A DNA stretch of 64,000 nucleotides from Forficula auricularia (lineage: Eukaryota > Arthropoda > Insecta > Dermaptera > Forficulidae): positions 2,232,001 to 2,296,000 of the forward strand of contig JALMQS010000088.1 in assembly GCA_024734495.1 (NCBI GenBank). Direction: 5' to 3'. The stretch's first letter is position 1. The number at the start of each line of letters is the position of its first letter. Positions 45,246-58,200 of this stretch are shown piece by piece. A program made the translations under genes and the position numbers. The notes under the pieces are model-generated. The model ran no database searches, was not told the origin of the DNA, and saw only the letters and a program-made list of their open reading frames with translations.

Positions 45246-46109
45246 AAAAAATTCTGCTACTCGAAAAAAATATAATGATAATTTTAATTATTTTTAGATT
45301 ACATGACGTTTTGATGGAGGAACCTCGACTGTATTTGATTTTTGAATTTCTTTCAATGGATCTTAAAAAACATCTTGATCGCCTGGGAAAAAATGTTTTT
45401 CTTGAACCTCAAATAGTTAAATCTTATTTATATCAGGTGAAGTTTCAAAAAACTTAAACAAAAATAATTTAATACAATAAACTAATAAATATATATATTT
45501 TTTTAGATTACACAGGCAATTCTTTTTTGCCACAAACGAAGAGTTCTTCATCGAGATTTAAAACCCCAAAATTTATTAATTGGACCAAATAATATTATTA
45601 AAGTTGCAGATTTTGGTTTAGGAAGAGCTTTCGGCATTCCAGTTCGAGTTTATACTCATGAAGTAATTATAATATCTAACAAATGTTTAACAATCTGCCA
45701 TTGATGATTTGAGAATTTTTTTCATGTCTAATATTAAATTTTCATCAGTTTCGTCTAACCTGAAAAAACCTTCAAGTTTTTTCTTAAATTAGATTTATAA
45801 GTATAAATCAAAGGGTATACCCTTGTGTGTATATTTATTTATATCAAGCAAAGGACACACTCTGATTTATACCCATAAATTCAACTTCTCTGCTAATCTA
45901 GGCAAAAAATCGTTTTAAATTAAATTTGCTTATGTCTGGTTTTAGGTAGTTACATTGTGGTACAGAGCACCTGAAGTATTATTAGGTAGCTCTCGATATT
46001 CATGTCCTATTGACATTTGGTCCATTGGTTGCATATTTTCTGAGCTAGCCACAAAACGTCCGCTTTTCCAAGGAGACTCTGAAATCGATCAATTATTTAG
46101 AATTTTCAG

Positions 46110-47612
46110 GTAAATTATTAAAAATAAAAATAACAATAGTAGGAAACATTTTATTATATTTAATTTACTATTAAAATTTATAAAATATAAAAAAATATTT
46201 TTAATTTTTACCTGCATTTTCAAGATGAAATCAATAATGTTTGATACATATAAACATATACTTAGGGCCAGTTGTATGTCGGTTGGTTAATTCTTTTTAA
46301 ACGTTGACAAAGGGCAAACCTTAGAATTCACCTTGTGCCTGACGGGATGGCCAATCAGATGAAAGTGCCTGTCATCTGATCGGCCACAAGGTGAATTCTA
46401 AGGCTTTACCCTTTGTCAACGTTTAAAAAGAATTAACCAACCGACATACAACTGGCCCTAAGTTACTCTTACTCCGATGGCTTCACAGGGCCAAAAGCCC
46501 TACCGCCTCCTCTATTACTTCCCTCCATCTGACACTATAAACATATATCTACCTAAATATAAATGAATATATCAATATAATATATATATATGTATATTAT
46601 AATTTTATTTGATAGTGACTATAGTTTCAAAAGACTTGACCTTGATCTTCTGTTTTACTTATAAACATTATTAATAAATAAATGGTAAATATTTTGATGA
46701 ATATTAAGATGAAGGTCCAGCCTTTGAAACTAGTTTCTATCAAATAAAATATATATGTATATTATTTATTATATAAGCCAATGTTTATTTGTATTAAGTA
46801 GAAATATCCTCATTGATTTCCTCTTGAAAATCGATTATATTGCTACCTTCGGAAAAAAATCTTTTGAAATAAACAACAGCATTTCCCCTGCAAGTATATA
46901 TTCTGCAAATTATCTTATCTTAATCACATGACTTTTTTCTTTGCTTTGACTTGTAAGTTTTATACTGTTAAACTAACCAAAAAGTAGGATATTTTAATTT
47001 TTCTTGAAAATATTGAAAAAGTGTTAGAGCCCCTAAAACCTTGTAACACTTCTACTAAATACACCAAAAAATATCACCAATCGTGTACAGCTGCAAAAAA
47101 CTCCATCCCCTCCGAAAGATCTTAAAGTCCCCTCGTCCAGCACAGTCGTGAGTTTTCGAAGTCTGGACTCTGCAGACCAACTTAATCTCTTGGTCCTATT
47201 GTAGAGGAATAGAGAAAATAGGGTCCAACAAAGCGGATACAAGCCTATTCACTCAAGAATGCGACCGTTGTTCCTGAAGCTCCGTTTTTTTTTGCACATC
47301 TCCCATGTGTGGTACCTTCAGCGGGAATGAAGGCTTAAGTTACGAGCCTGATTGCAATGGGAATTCGTCTGGACGGTGGGGAATCCCACTCCCAAACTCT
47401 ATTGTTTGACTTACTATGATGTATAAATCAGTGATGAACTTGCTCAATTCGACATATAAAGATGAATTTTATTTTACCATCTTCCCTTTATTATTTACTT
47501 TGGAGAGAAATTGTTGCACCTTAAATTTGTTTTGAAATATAATAATATAAAACTATTTTTAAAACACTATTTTATTTATTGATCAATAAATTGAAATATA
47601 TTTTTCCTATAG
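46110..47612 (+). other. CDK1-like intron 4
   Basis: Besides the palindromic MITE at 46265, two sequences around 46545-46590 and 46745-46770 contain (TA)n tracts and 'atatatatgtatatta' with related flanks ('gatgaaggtccagcctttga'), suggesting a decayed foldback. Positions 46990-47460 are less AT-rich and look transposon-like but match nothing I recognise. Confidence 0.45.
46265..46458. mobile_element. Palindromic Harbinger-like MITE, 194 bp
   Basis: The entire element is a near-perfect palindrome: GGGCCAGTTGTATGTCGGTT ... inverse at 46439-46458, with arms of about 90 bp ('tttttaaacgttgacaaagg' and its inverse) around a short centre near 'gcctgtcatctgatcggcc'. Flanks are TTA and TAA. The termini are the same as those of the 40552 element in intron 1 of the same gene. 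Confidence 0.85.
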
Positions 47613-48304
47613 ACTTTTAGGAACTCTAACGAGAAAATATGGCCTGTAGGAGTTACAGAACTTCGTGATTTCAAAGCAACATTCCCTAATTGGACACAAA
47701 ATAGACTTGAACATCATTTGAAAGGATTTGATCCTGATGGTCTTGATTTAATACGAGTAAAATATTATATCTGCATTTGTTATCATATTTTTTCATTTGA
47801 TCTATTTAAATTTTTTTTAGAAAATGCTTATATATGATTCTAAGAAAAAGTTTCAGCTTCAAGAAATGTCCTAATTCACAAATATTTTGATGATTTTGAT
47901 AAATCTACTATTGGGTTATGTACCTAATAATATTTACTCGTTTTCTTTGAAAAGCTTTCCCCCATATTCTTGTATCTCTGCTCTAAATTGTATCTATTTT
48001 CCATCCATCACCAATTGTTTTTATATTTATGTACTTTTGAAAATAAATGAAAATGGATAATTATTTTTTCATTATAAACTATTGTTTCATTTTTTCTTAT
48101 CTCAGGACATTTTAATTTTTTTTAATTCAAGATTACATCAGAGGTTTTTATGGTTTAGATCACTCAAAATATGACAAGATTCCTACCTGTGTAGGAATAT
48201 CGCCAGTAGACTACTATTGTTTTTAACTAAATTGTTCGTCCATGAAAAGATTGAGGATCTCCTAAAAATACACCCTTTCGATTGATCAATTTCCTCTTTC
48301 TCTT

Positions 48305-48382
48305 TGGTAATGCAAGGGTCTCTCGAGATCCATAGGGGCTTCATCTTCTTGGTGCACCCCTTCTTGCATTCAATTTCATAAA
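48305..48382 (+). mobile_element. Jockey-like LINE 3' UTR and A-tail
   Basis: The segments 'ggtaatgcaagggtctctcg' and 'agatccataggggcttcatc', with 'ccccttcttgcattca' and an A-run, are almost identical to the 3' UTR of the copy at 15407. Only the 3' tip was copied. A shorter tip of the same kind (ttcttgtattcgatcgcat + A) is at 52051-52080. Confidence 0.85.
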
Positions 48383-48549
48383 AAAAAATCCTTAAGTTAA
48401 ATTATCTTAAAAGTCAATTGTTAATTTTATTGAATTAAGGTTAATAAAACGACCAATTCAATTAATTAAATTATTTTTTTATTTTTTATAAAAAAAATGA
48501 TTCTAACAAGAAAAATATGCTTTTGGCAATCTTTATTCATTTTTTTCTA

Positions 48550-49350
48550 TATTATTTTGACAAAATAAGAAATTGAGGTAGGAAAGTGAATTGAAAAGAG
48601 AAAACCTAGATTAGAAAATATTTTTTCCCTAGATAATGAGCGATATGGAATGAGAATCTTTAATTGAACTGAAATGCTTGTCATGGATAGAGTCAAATGT
48701 AGGGATTGCAATCCAACAAAGTGGGATCCAGCATCATTTGAAGGCCTGAAGAATCCCGCACCAGCTTTCGAATCCATTGGTCGCTCAAATCGCAAAATCC
48801 AGTTAAATCAATCAAAGAATTAATTGACAGCTTGCAGCCCTTTAATTGGGCGTCGAAGAGAGTCTACTCTAATAATCGCAGACACAACTTTTTAAGAATC
48901 AAGACAGTTTTAAGCGCTGAAATATCCGAGACGGTTCGTGTAAGAGTGAAAGAAAGCAAGTTACAGAGATGTTGGTTTACTTGCAGAATCCACAAAAATA
49001 TAGTATTGAAGACTTCTGATCATACGTTTATGATGCCGAAAAAGAATAAGATATGGTACTTCGAGAAATGAAAAACGTTTTATCCAGAATTATTAAAGAA
49101 TGACCTCGAAAATGTAGACCCTGTACAAGTTGTAGCGGCGGCAGATGACAGGCAAAATTCTTTACAAAACGTTTCAAGCGGAACTAGAAACGAAGAAAAA
49201 TCAAGACAATGAAGACTACTCTAAACAGACAGAAACTAGAAAAGAAAATGATTTTGAAAAATTATTAAAAAAAGAAACGACAGTCATACTTAACTGGTGG
49301 AGTGAAAGGAGCGTTTTCGGCCACTTATTGTTTTTTTGAATGTCTGTGAG
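48550..49350 (+). other. Unrecognised block of broken coding-like sequence
   Basis: Base composition is more balanced than in the flanks. Several short overlapping frames appear (48832-49071 and 49145-49339 on +, 48547-48795 on -). One includes VKESKLQRCWFTCRIHKN; another is Lys/Glu-rich. None shows a domain I know. It could be a decayed LTR or other retroelement. Its right end (gaatgtctgtgaggctttct, 49338) recurs at 42475. Confidence 0.35.
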
Positions 49351-50244
49351 GCTTTCTATCTTCAAAACTTAAAAATAAAAATCCAGAATAAGAGAAAAAA
49401 AGATTTAGACAGGTTATAACTAATAATTAAAAATAATGAAGTTGGCCAAATGGATTTTTTCCGAGGCCATACATTTTTTTTTCATAAAATGTAAAATATT
49501 TACGCGGAATCCCTCGGGATTAGCACCAGCAATCATCCCGCCGGATTGAAAACTGCTGAATTGCAATCTTTAGTCGAATGGATGTGGATGGTCATGTCAA
49601 ACTAGTCTTAGCCTAGAAGTTATATATATATTTATATACTCTTTAATGATTTAAATATGAAAAATAATTGATTAGCAACACATCTTTACTTTATGTTCAT
49701 TTTAAGCCTGGGGCGCAGCGTAGCTCAGAAGCAGTTCGTTCCATGCGCAGAAAGGCAAAAATATTTTCACTGCGTCGTTTCTCGGATCTGGCAACATTGC
49801 ATTCTTACCAGGGAGATCTCCCTGATTCTTACCGACGCTAAAAGGCAAAGTGTAAAAAAAAACACTTCATGAAACGAGCTCAATGCGAAATTTCAGATGA
49901 GAACAGTATAGTTAGGTTGAGAGAATTAGTTAAAAATCTCAAATGCATCAGTTGCAGTTTTCGCTTATCCAATGCGCTACGTAAAGTATTGTAATTAGAT
50001 ATGGAAAAATTGAGAGATTTTAGTGCGACTTTGACAAATTTAATGAAACGGTCGCTTTAACATCAATCGGGATAGGGTTCGCGTGTTAAATATGTCAAAT
50101 TTCATTGGTCGAATATTTACAAATTTAGTGCCGCAAGGACTATTGGAAAAAATTATCTTTCTTTGTAAGAGGCGGCACGCTCCTCGGAGACCTAATAAAC
50201 AAACAAAACATAAAAAATATAAATATATTTTACACGTTTATATA

Positions 50245-50345
50245 TGCCAGAGGAGTTCGTACCACATAGGTGAGCCAGATGGCCAGGATTGCTGTTACTG
50301 GCACTCGGGTTCGATTTCCGAGGGGGAATAAAATCAACCCATCTG
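50245..50345 (+). mobile_element. tRNA-like sequence, probable SINE head
   Basis: 'ggtgagccagatggccagg' resembles an A box and 'gggttcgatttccgag' (about 50306) a B box with one extra T. A full cloverleaf with paired acceptor arms does not form, so this is more likely a SINE or a decayed tRNA than a functional tRNA gene. Confidence 0.4.
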
Positions 50346-50623
50346 ACATATAATTAAAAATAATCTTTTCCATCGGATTTAAAGTGATTCTTTCACTCAA
50401 AAAGTTTTAGCCTCGTAACCACTCTATAAATAAGAAGGGTGCTAAAATTTTAGGTTATGTTTTTTAACGTCACTGTACTTTTTACACTACTATATTTACT
50501 CTTTATGAATGACTTGTTTCCAAGCCATTGACCTTATATCCCCTCCACTAAAAATAATCGCCCAAATATGTTTTTTTTTATTTTTTATCAAAAATTCGAG
50601 GTAAATAATTTCAATATTTTTAC

Positions 50624-51680
50624 TTTATCCAATGCGAAGCATGGGAGAAAGTATTGCAATCGGTCGCGCGGCAAGCGCGACTTCAACGGGTCCTCAGGTA
50701 AAGACTACGGAACCCATGGACTCAATTAAGGTCACAAATTGTAGTATTCAATGAGATTGAATTTTAGCACGTGGCGGTTTTGCCAAAAGTTACTTGGAAT
50801 CTCGTCGAGAGGCCAAAAAGTGCCATTTTTTTTGGAAGTGCGTGCGGATGGATGGATGGATGGATGGATGTTATCGTTTTTTTCGTCCACGATTTTTTCC
50901 ACACCTTTGCACCGATTGAAATGAAATTGAAAACCTACCATCATTTTAACAAAATGAATCGCTGATTAGTTTTTGGTACATATCGGCCCACAAACATTAG
51001 TATTATACAACATTATTTATTATCAGTACTTTTTTAGTTTTTCTAATTATCTTAGACTTAAAATCAAAAAGACTAAATTCTTTTATGGCAAACAAATCAA
51101 ACTTGAGTTGTTTACCAAAAAGAATTTAGTCTTTTTGATTTTAAGTCTATTCTTCCACGTTTTCAGTAGAGGTTGCCATTAATAGTCAAAACATCAAAAA
51201 TAGAATGCAATAAGGTTATTCCTCTAGTATTAGATAAGAATCGATCGTTATTTTTGATTTTAAGCCGTTTCCTCCATGTCTTCAGCAATGGTTACCAATA
51301 ATAATCGAAGCGTCAAAAATCTAATGTAAAATTGTTATTCCTTGAGTATTATATGAGAATCGATGGCTATTTTTGATTTTAAGTCGATTCCTCCATGTCT
51401 TCAGCAATGGTTACTAATAATAACCGAAACGTCAAAAATCCAATGTAGAATGGTTATTCCTCGACTATTAAATGAGAATCGATGATTATTTTTGAATTAA
51501 AGTCAATATGAACTGCAAATTGCAAGTGATATCTGATTAATAATAAAGGAATAAACATATTATTTTTTATTGTTAAAGGATAAATAATTAATGTATCCAG
51601 TACACACCAAGCCAGCAAAACATATTAATATTTCAAATGAATTTGGATAAAGTTTAGCAACGATTCCGTTGCAGTTTATT
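50624..51680 (-). repeat. Compact copy of the palindromic 119-bp composite element
   Basis: It begins with the 208-bp head unit ('tttactttatccaatgcgaa', with the (GGAT)n microsatellite at 50847-50866). It then has the element centre (51058-51140, inverted 'aaatcaaaaagactaaattc' around 'aaacttgagttg'), three inverted 119-bp units (51140-51480) and the tail 'caacgattccgttgcagttt' at 51660. A ~55-bp extra segment (51563-51618) interrupts the tail. It shows that head, centre, units and tail travel together. Confidence 0.8.
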
Positions 51681-52288
51681 TTAAGTTACTCCGAATTTTC
51701 TAACAAATATTAGTTTTTCATTAAAATGGTAAAAGTCCATCAATGAAAAAAATAATCATTTTCCCACCCTTTCCCAATCTGCCATATGTAAAATATTTCA
51801 TTTTTAATTGGAATTATTTCATGTTTGGTGTGGTAAATCGTCTTCAAATTTTAACAGTGTGTTTATTCTGCTTTTAATGACTTAAATTCCAAGTTTCGAA
51901 GACTTCTTGAATTTTTGCATTTGTGAAAGAACTACATTAATCGATGATTTTCTAAGAATATTGGTTTCGATCATTCCACTTCAAACGGTCATAAAATAAA
52001 ATTGTTCATAATTAATATTTTGGCTAATATCGTCAAATGGTACGATGCCCTTTCTTGTATTCGATCGCATAAAAAAAAATTAAATAAAAATAAACTATAA
52101 AAAAAGTATTTGTTTCACGCGCCATGAAAGCAATGCCTCTAGCGGCAAATTCTCTTACCTTAAGAAAAAGAGGTCTAATCAAAATAGACACCAAAGGAAA
52201 ACTTTGGTTATATGGCACGTGTATTTATGAATTTTATATTCTTTCATTTGTTTCTTTTCAATTAGAAAACCTAAATTAATTAATCAAA

Positions 52289-55200
52289 ATGAAACGTGCA
52301 ATCTCTACACCGAATGAAGAAAATGAAGAAGTTCCAACAAAACGTTTAAAATTTGATATAGAACATTTTAGGAAAGAATTACAATCTCCCAATTATATTC
52401 CAGGTAATATTTTTACATTATAATTATATTATTATATTAAATACAATTTTTATATATTATGATCATTTGGTATTAAACAAAAGTAATTGCCCAAGCTTAC
52501 AAAATAACTTATACAACTTATAGCTCCTTATTTTCGAGGTTTTCTTTCCTATAGTAAAGATGAGGATTTTCAATTTCTTTTTTAATTAAAAATAAGCCGA
52601 GTACTTAGCAAACTCATTAGGTCTGATAAAAGCATTTTTGATAAAAATTCTTTATTCACTTAGAAATAAATAGAATCAATAGGTTTTGACTGAAATGTCC
52701 AATGTTTATTACTGTTATAAAATGCTGAAATAGATGTAAATAAAATAAGATTTCATTTTTTTATTTTTATATCTTCCCAACTAGAAACCGAAATTTCTAT
52801 ATAAGCAATGAAAATTTTATAAAACTTATATTTGCAGACAGAAGTACCATAGATTTGACTTTCTTGGAAAACCACGAGATTACCTAGATATCTTTTATTG
52901 ATTGATTGATCGATTTTTGTATTAAATAAATATTGTATTAGATGAAGGAGGAGGTATCATCCAAAGATGGAATCACTGGGTTCAATAAAACCTTTAATGT
53001 GACGTTTCGGCCTGAATTTTGTTTGGCCATCTTCAGTCAATTAGGCTAAAAAAATTTATTTTTACAAATAGATGTTAATTGATATATTTTATACAAAATT
53101 ATAAGTTGACCAAGTTGGTTGTTTGGACTTACAGTTATACACAGAATGCGGTACACATATGTGATCGAACTAAGCCTTGTCAAAAATAATTTTTTTTTTT
53201 TTTTTTTTTTTACCTTCATTTAAATTTATAACGTGCCTGGACCCAAAAGTTTCAGAATGAAAGTAATGAGTTTATATAAGTTTTTTTCTATTTATTACAT
53301 TATAATTAACTATTTGACCCTCATGGGAGCTCATCATAAATCTCATCATTATTTATTTACAAACAAAAAAAATTTTATTTTTGACAAGGCTTGGTTCGAT
53401 CACATAGGTGTACCGCATTTTGTGTATAACTGTAAATCTAAACAACCAACTTGGTCAACTTATAATTTTGTATAAAATATATCAATTAACATCTATTTGT
53501 AAAAGTAAATTTTTTAGCCTAATTGAATGAAGATGGCCAAATAAAATTCAGGCCGAAACGTCTTATTATAGGTGTTTTATTGAACCCAGTGATTCCATCT
53601 TTGTCTGATACCTCCTCCTTCATCTAGAACAGTTTCATCACAGCTACGAACTCTAACAATATTAAATAAATACTGTTCTTTTATGAAAACAGAAAGAAAT
53701 AAAAACCCTACAAAATAGAAAGTCCCCGGGCCCTGACAACATATCCAATGAGATGTTAAAATATGGTGGTGGCGAGCTTGTCCTGAAGATCACTCAAATG
53801 TTTCAGAACATCTTGACACAATGTGAAATCCCTAAGTTCTAGAAAAGAGACACTAATAATTCCTATATTTAAGAAAGGTAGTAAAGCAGACCTTAATAAC
53901 TATCGTGGTAAAACTTTACTAAATACTATTCTAAAGCTCTTTAACTAAAATTATCTTAAACAAACTGCTGGACTTCATTAAACCGAGAGAGGAACAACAG
54001 GGTTTTAGAAAGAATCGCTCAACAACTGACGCTATATTTATTATACGACGAATAGTTGAAATAGTTAAAATCAATTGAATTCAACAACCCGGCATATTTA
54101 TGTTTCATAGATCTTAAAAAAGCTTTTGATCAGGTAAAATTATAAGTTATAATAGGTTGTCTCAGAGAAAGAGAGGTTCCAGAAAGATTAATTAGGATAA
54201 TAAAAGATCTAAATACAAATACTAGAATAACAAATAATAGATGGGTCACGGAATCGAGTGAGCTACTTAAGACACGATCAACCAAAACTAGCTAGTCTTC
54301 TAGTTTTTATTTATGATTGCAATAGGGACTATATATATATATATAGATGTATATATATATATATATGTCGCAGTAAAAACCCGTACTGAAATCATTAACA
54401 TAATATTACACAAATACACTGAAACATGCATACATTTTTATTTTAACGTAGTTGTTTCGCGACAATACTAGCAAAAAGTTAATGCTAGAGTATATAGTAC
54501 AGACAATAAGGATTCATAATTCATAAGCCCAAAACTTTTTGCTGTTTATGTACCACTACTAGCCAATCCCGTGCTTGTTTGACAAATCTTACAACACTGT
54601 CCGAGCTTGTATATATTATATCATAGAAATGTCAGATAAAGTACTTTATAAAGGAAGATTTATAAAACGAAAAGTTCTTAATAAGCGACAGAAAGCTGTT
54701 GCGACAATGGGTGAAGCGAAAAAACTACTAAAGTTAACCCACTTTTTAGATTAAATAATAAATGTTTTGTTGCCAGCTTGTTTTTAACGTAAAATTTTTC
54801 ATTATTTATTCATTATTATCTCAGAAACTTTGTTATAACTATGAATTAAAATTTCCTTAAAAAATATATTATTTATTGTTTAATGTTGGTTTAGTTTTTT
54901 ATAACAATGGTAAGAAGAGTTTCTTAATTATAATTAAATATGTATGTAAACTTTCCGATATCCTGTATAGTGCAATGTATTGTCTGAAAAACTCTATCTT
55001 TGGAATTTGATATCTCCGGAACTATATTGTTCATAAATTTCATTTTGCCTACAATCGATGCAGAAGTATTTAAATAATAATCTATCTAAATTTCAAAAAA
55101 ATCCTAAGAAAACCCATATGGTGAAACAACTACCTTAAATAAATTAATTATTATATATATTATATATAAACTATTTAAATTTTATTTTTTATTTTTCAAC

Positions 55201-58200
55201 ATAGCATTTTAATTTATTATCCTCCTTTCAACTGGTTGCACACTGTATATTACCTATAAGAAATAATTACAATTTTTAGGGTTCTGTTTAAAAAGGAAAA
55301 CGGGACCCTATTAATGTCGCTACAATGAATATTTGTCAAAGCATTGTAGCTCGTTAACTAAAACAGATACCAACTTGAAATTTATTTTTATAACAATCGG
55401 CAAAACTTTTATTTTAACATGAAATTTCCAATTTTTTATTTATTGAATTTTTGCTTCAAATTTTTTGAATAATAAATTTTTTTTCGAAAACTACTGATTG
55501 TTTGATTAAAAAAATTCCATTTATTTTTTATAATAATATCATTAATAAATTTATTATTTTATTTTCTTATTTTTATTTAATTTTAAAATTGTTTCAGCTT
55601 TAAAAAATTTTATCGAGCTATGTGATTCTCCCGAAGACGATGCCCAATTGATTGTAAAGGAATATCTAAATTCTGGTGGAACTGCCCTTGAAATAATAAA
55701 TGTTTTGGACAAAGATGTTAAAAATATAGCCCTTGCTTCACATGTTTTCACATCAGTAAATATCATTGTTATGACGTAAGTTGAATTTTTATTTAATTTT
55801 GAATAGGACTTTGAGCTTTTTTAATTTAACATTAACTTTAAAATTTTTTATATCAATACACTAAGCGACTTACTGAATTGCAATAAAGAGATAAATTGAT
55901 TTTGAATTTTCTCATTAATATATCAAAGATTAATTAACATTGAATGTAATGGAAGGCAGCCCAGGGAAAATGCCTTTGATAAAAAAGAAGAAAGTTTTGA
56001 ACACTACTCTGGAGAGAAGAAAGAAACATTTTAATTGTTTCATTCATTGGCCCTTTGAAACCCTGAAGAAGGAGGGAAAAATCCTCCGAAACGTCGGCTT
56101 GAAAGGAAAGGAGGAAGGATTCCAATAAATTACACCTTATTTGATATGTGTTAATTTTTTCTTTCCTCACTACCCCTGGGCTGCCTTCCTTTACATTCAA
56201 TTATAATTTCTACCATTCCGTCTCTCTCCAGAGAAAATTTCGTTGCAAAAAAAAAAATTAACATATTAACGAGAATTGTTTTTGATCGCGCTTTTTAAAC
56301 AAGATATATATCACGAGACTACTGCTAATACAGGGAAACTTATGATTAAATGGATTTTTCTTGCCGAGACTAATGGAACTTGGCACCACTTTAGAATTGT
56401 ATTCTTTTGTTGGCTGAACTAAATAGTATAAGAGAATTTGGCTTGTTTTTTCACAATTTATGTGTGATTATTTTTACATATGTTTAACTACTACTTTTAA
56501 AATTAAAGATTATATATTTAAGTAGATTGAAGGATTTCGATGAACGATCCAAATTCAAAGAAAGAGAAATTATATCTAATAAGATGTTATTTTAATTAGA
56601 TAAAGCTTTTTTCAATAGTTTTTAAGGAATTTGGTGTTGGTACTTGGGGAAACATTTTTTAAAATTATTGGATAAAAAATACTTGGTAGGTTTCACATTA
56701 AGATATAAAAAATAAAACGAATTTATTTTTTATATCTTAATGTGAAACCTACCAAGTATTTTTTATCCAATAATTTTAAGCTTTTTCCTTTCTTTTTATT
56801 TTTCAAAGCCGACTTTTCGGAGGATTCTTCGCTCCTTCTTCAGGGACTATAACCAATTAAAATGAGATTTGGCCATCATTATCATCAAGACTATCACAAA
56901 TAAATTAATACAATACATATCTACATATATAAACATTTTATTTTTAATATTAAAATACATTCTACTCACTTTGAAAAGGTCAATGACGGAAGTACAAATG
57001 TCACTTTTCTCAGTGACCTTTTCAAATTGAGTAAAATGTATTTTAATCTTAAAAAACATGTATATATGTATGTATTGTATTAATTTATTTGTGATAGGCT
57101 TTGAAAAAGCTTTATCTAATTAAAATAACATCTTATTGCACAAAGAGAAACAAAGAGGTTGTCCTCTGCTTGATGCAAATAAACATACACACATATATAT
57201 ATCGAAATTATATATCTGTATATATATATTATTTATTTGTTTGAGACTATAGTTTCGAAGACTTGGCCTTCATGATCATTCTTTTTTAATTATAAATATT
57301 ATTTTTCATGGGGTCAATATCGTATGGATAGTGAACATTTTCGATCTTTACTTGGCTGGGAGCCAGTTAAAATTTATCCATACGATATTGACCCCATGAA
57401 AAATAATATTTATAATTAAAAAAGACTGATGATTAAGGCCAAGTCTTCCAAACTATAGTCTCAAACAAATAAATAATATATATACAAATATATATTTTTG
57501 ATATATATGTGTCTATGTTTATTTGCATGAAGCAGTGGACAACCTCTTTGTTTCTCTTTGTGAATAAACACCTCTGCTACTCTCGACAAAACAAAAACTT
57601 TTCAACATCTTATTAGATATAATTTCTCTTTCTTTGAATTTGGAATGTCTCATCCAAATCCTTCCATATAAACTTACCAGCCCGTTTCCGAAAACTACTT
57701 CAAACGTTTATATTTATTAACGAAAATGAATCTAAGTCGTATCAAAGATTTTACTAGATATGTTTATATTGCATATAGGAGGGTCCTGTCCCCACGGGAG
57801 TCGAACCCAAACACTAGTTATCTATTAAAATCTTTGATAAGACCTAAATTCATTTTCGTTAATAAATTGATTAAATATCGCAAGTTGATTTTGAGAAAAA
57901 ATTCAATCTTTCTTTCTCAAATAGATACTCATTTCTTTGCAGTTATATATTTAGTTATTATAAAATATTATTTAATTTCAGAACTTTAATTAATGCTCCT
58001 GAATACAAAATTCCTACTGAGAATGCATGCCGACATATTTTAAATAAATATATTAAACCATTAAATAATGTTTTAAACAACGTCGGAGCAAGACAAATTA
58101 AATCAGTCTTGAATTTATTAACAGGTATTTTTTTTCAATATATAAAGTAATAAATATATACATATTTAATATAAAATTATCTACTATAATTAATTCTTTT

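Larger units (their letters stand above)
40165..47927 (+). pseudogene. CDK1 (cdc2)-like kinase gene with two one-base deletions
   Basis: Six exons: 40165-40370, 45298-45436, 45507-45662, 45946-46109, 47613-47756, 47821-47927. It encodes a cyclin-dependent kinase closest to CDK1: [11 protein letters not shown] (with the T14/Y15 positions), [70 protein letters not shown] and [12 protein letters not shown]. The activation-loop Thr is present; DFGLG replaces the usual DFGLA. In exon 5 the frame breaks at about 47628: one base is missing where TPNEKIWPVG is expected, and a stop follows at 47643. In exon 6 a second base is missing at about 47870, before LIHKYFDDFD. Intact introns exclude a retrocopy. 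Either it is a young pseudogene of a duplicated locus, or both indels are assembly errors and it is the working gene. The N-lobe and most of the C-lobe look fully constrained. Confidence 0.88.
47928..52288. other. Intergenic, CDK1-like to URB1
   Basis: It contains LINE tails (48305, 52044), the palindromic family copy (50624) and an unassigned less AT-rich block (48550-49350). A possible polyadenylation signal for the CDK1-like gene is aataaa at about 48042. The rest (49360-50240, 50350-50620, 51690-52040) is AT-rich without a supported feature. URB1 probably has its promoter and an untranslated exon between 52085 and 52280. Confidence 0.45.

Noticed and set aside
55940..56128. Lys-rich 62-codon ORF
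   Set aside because: It lies wholly inside the MITE with 'ggaaggcagccc' TIRs.
57773..57815. tRNA-like T arm on the minus strand (gggttcgactcccgt)
   Set aside because: Only a T-arm-like piece is present, with no D arm, anticodon arm or paired acceptor. It may be a SINE scrap.
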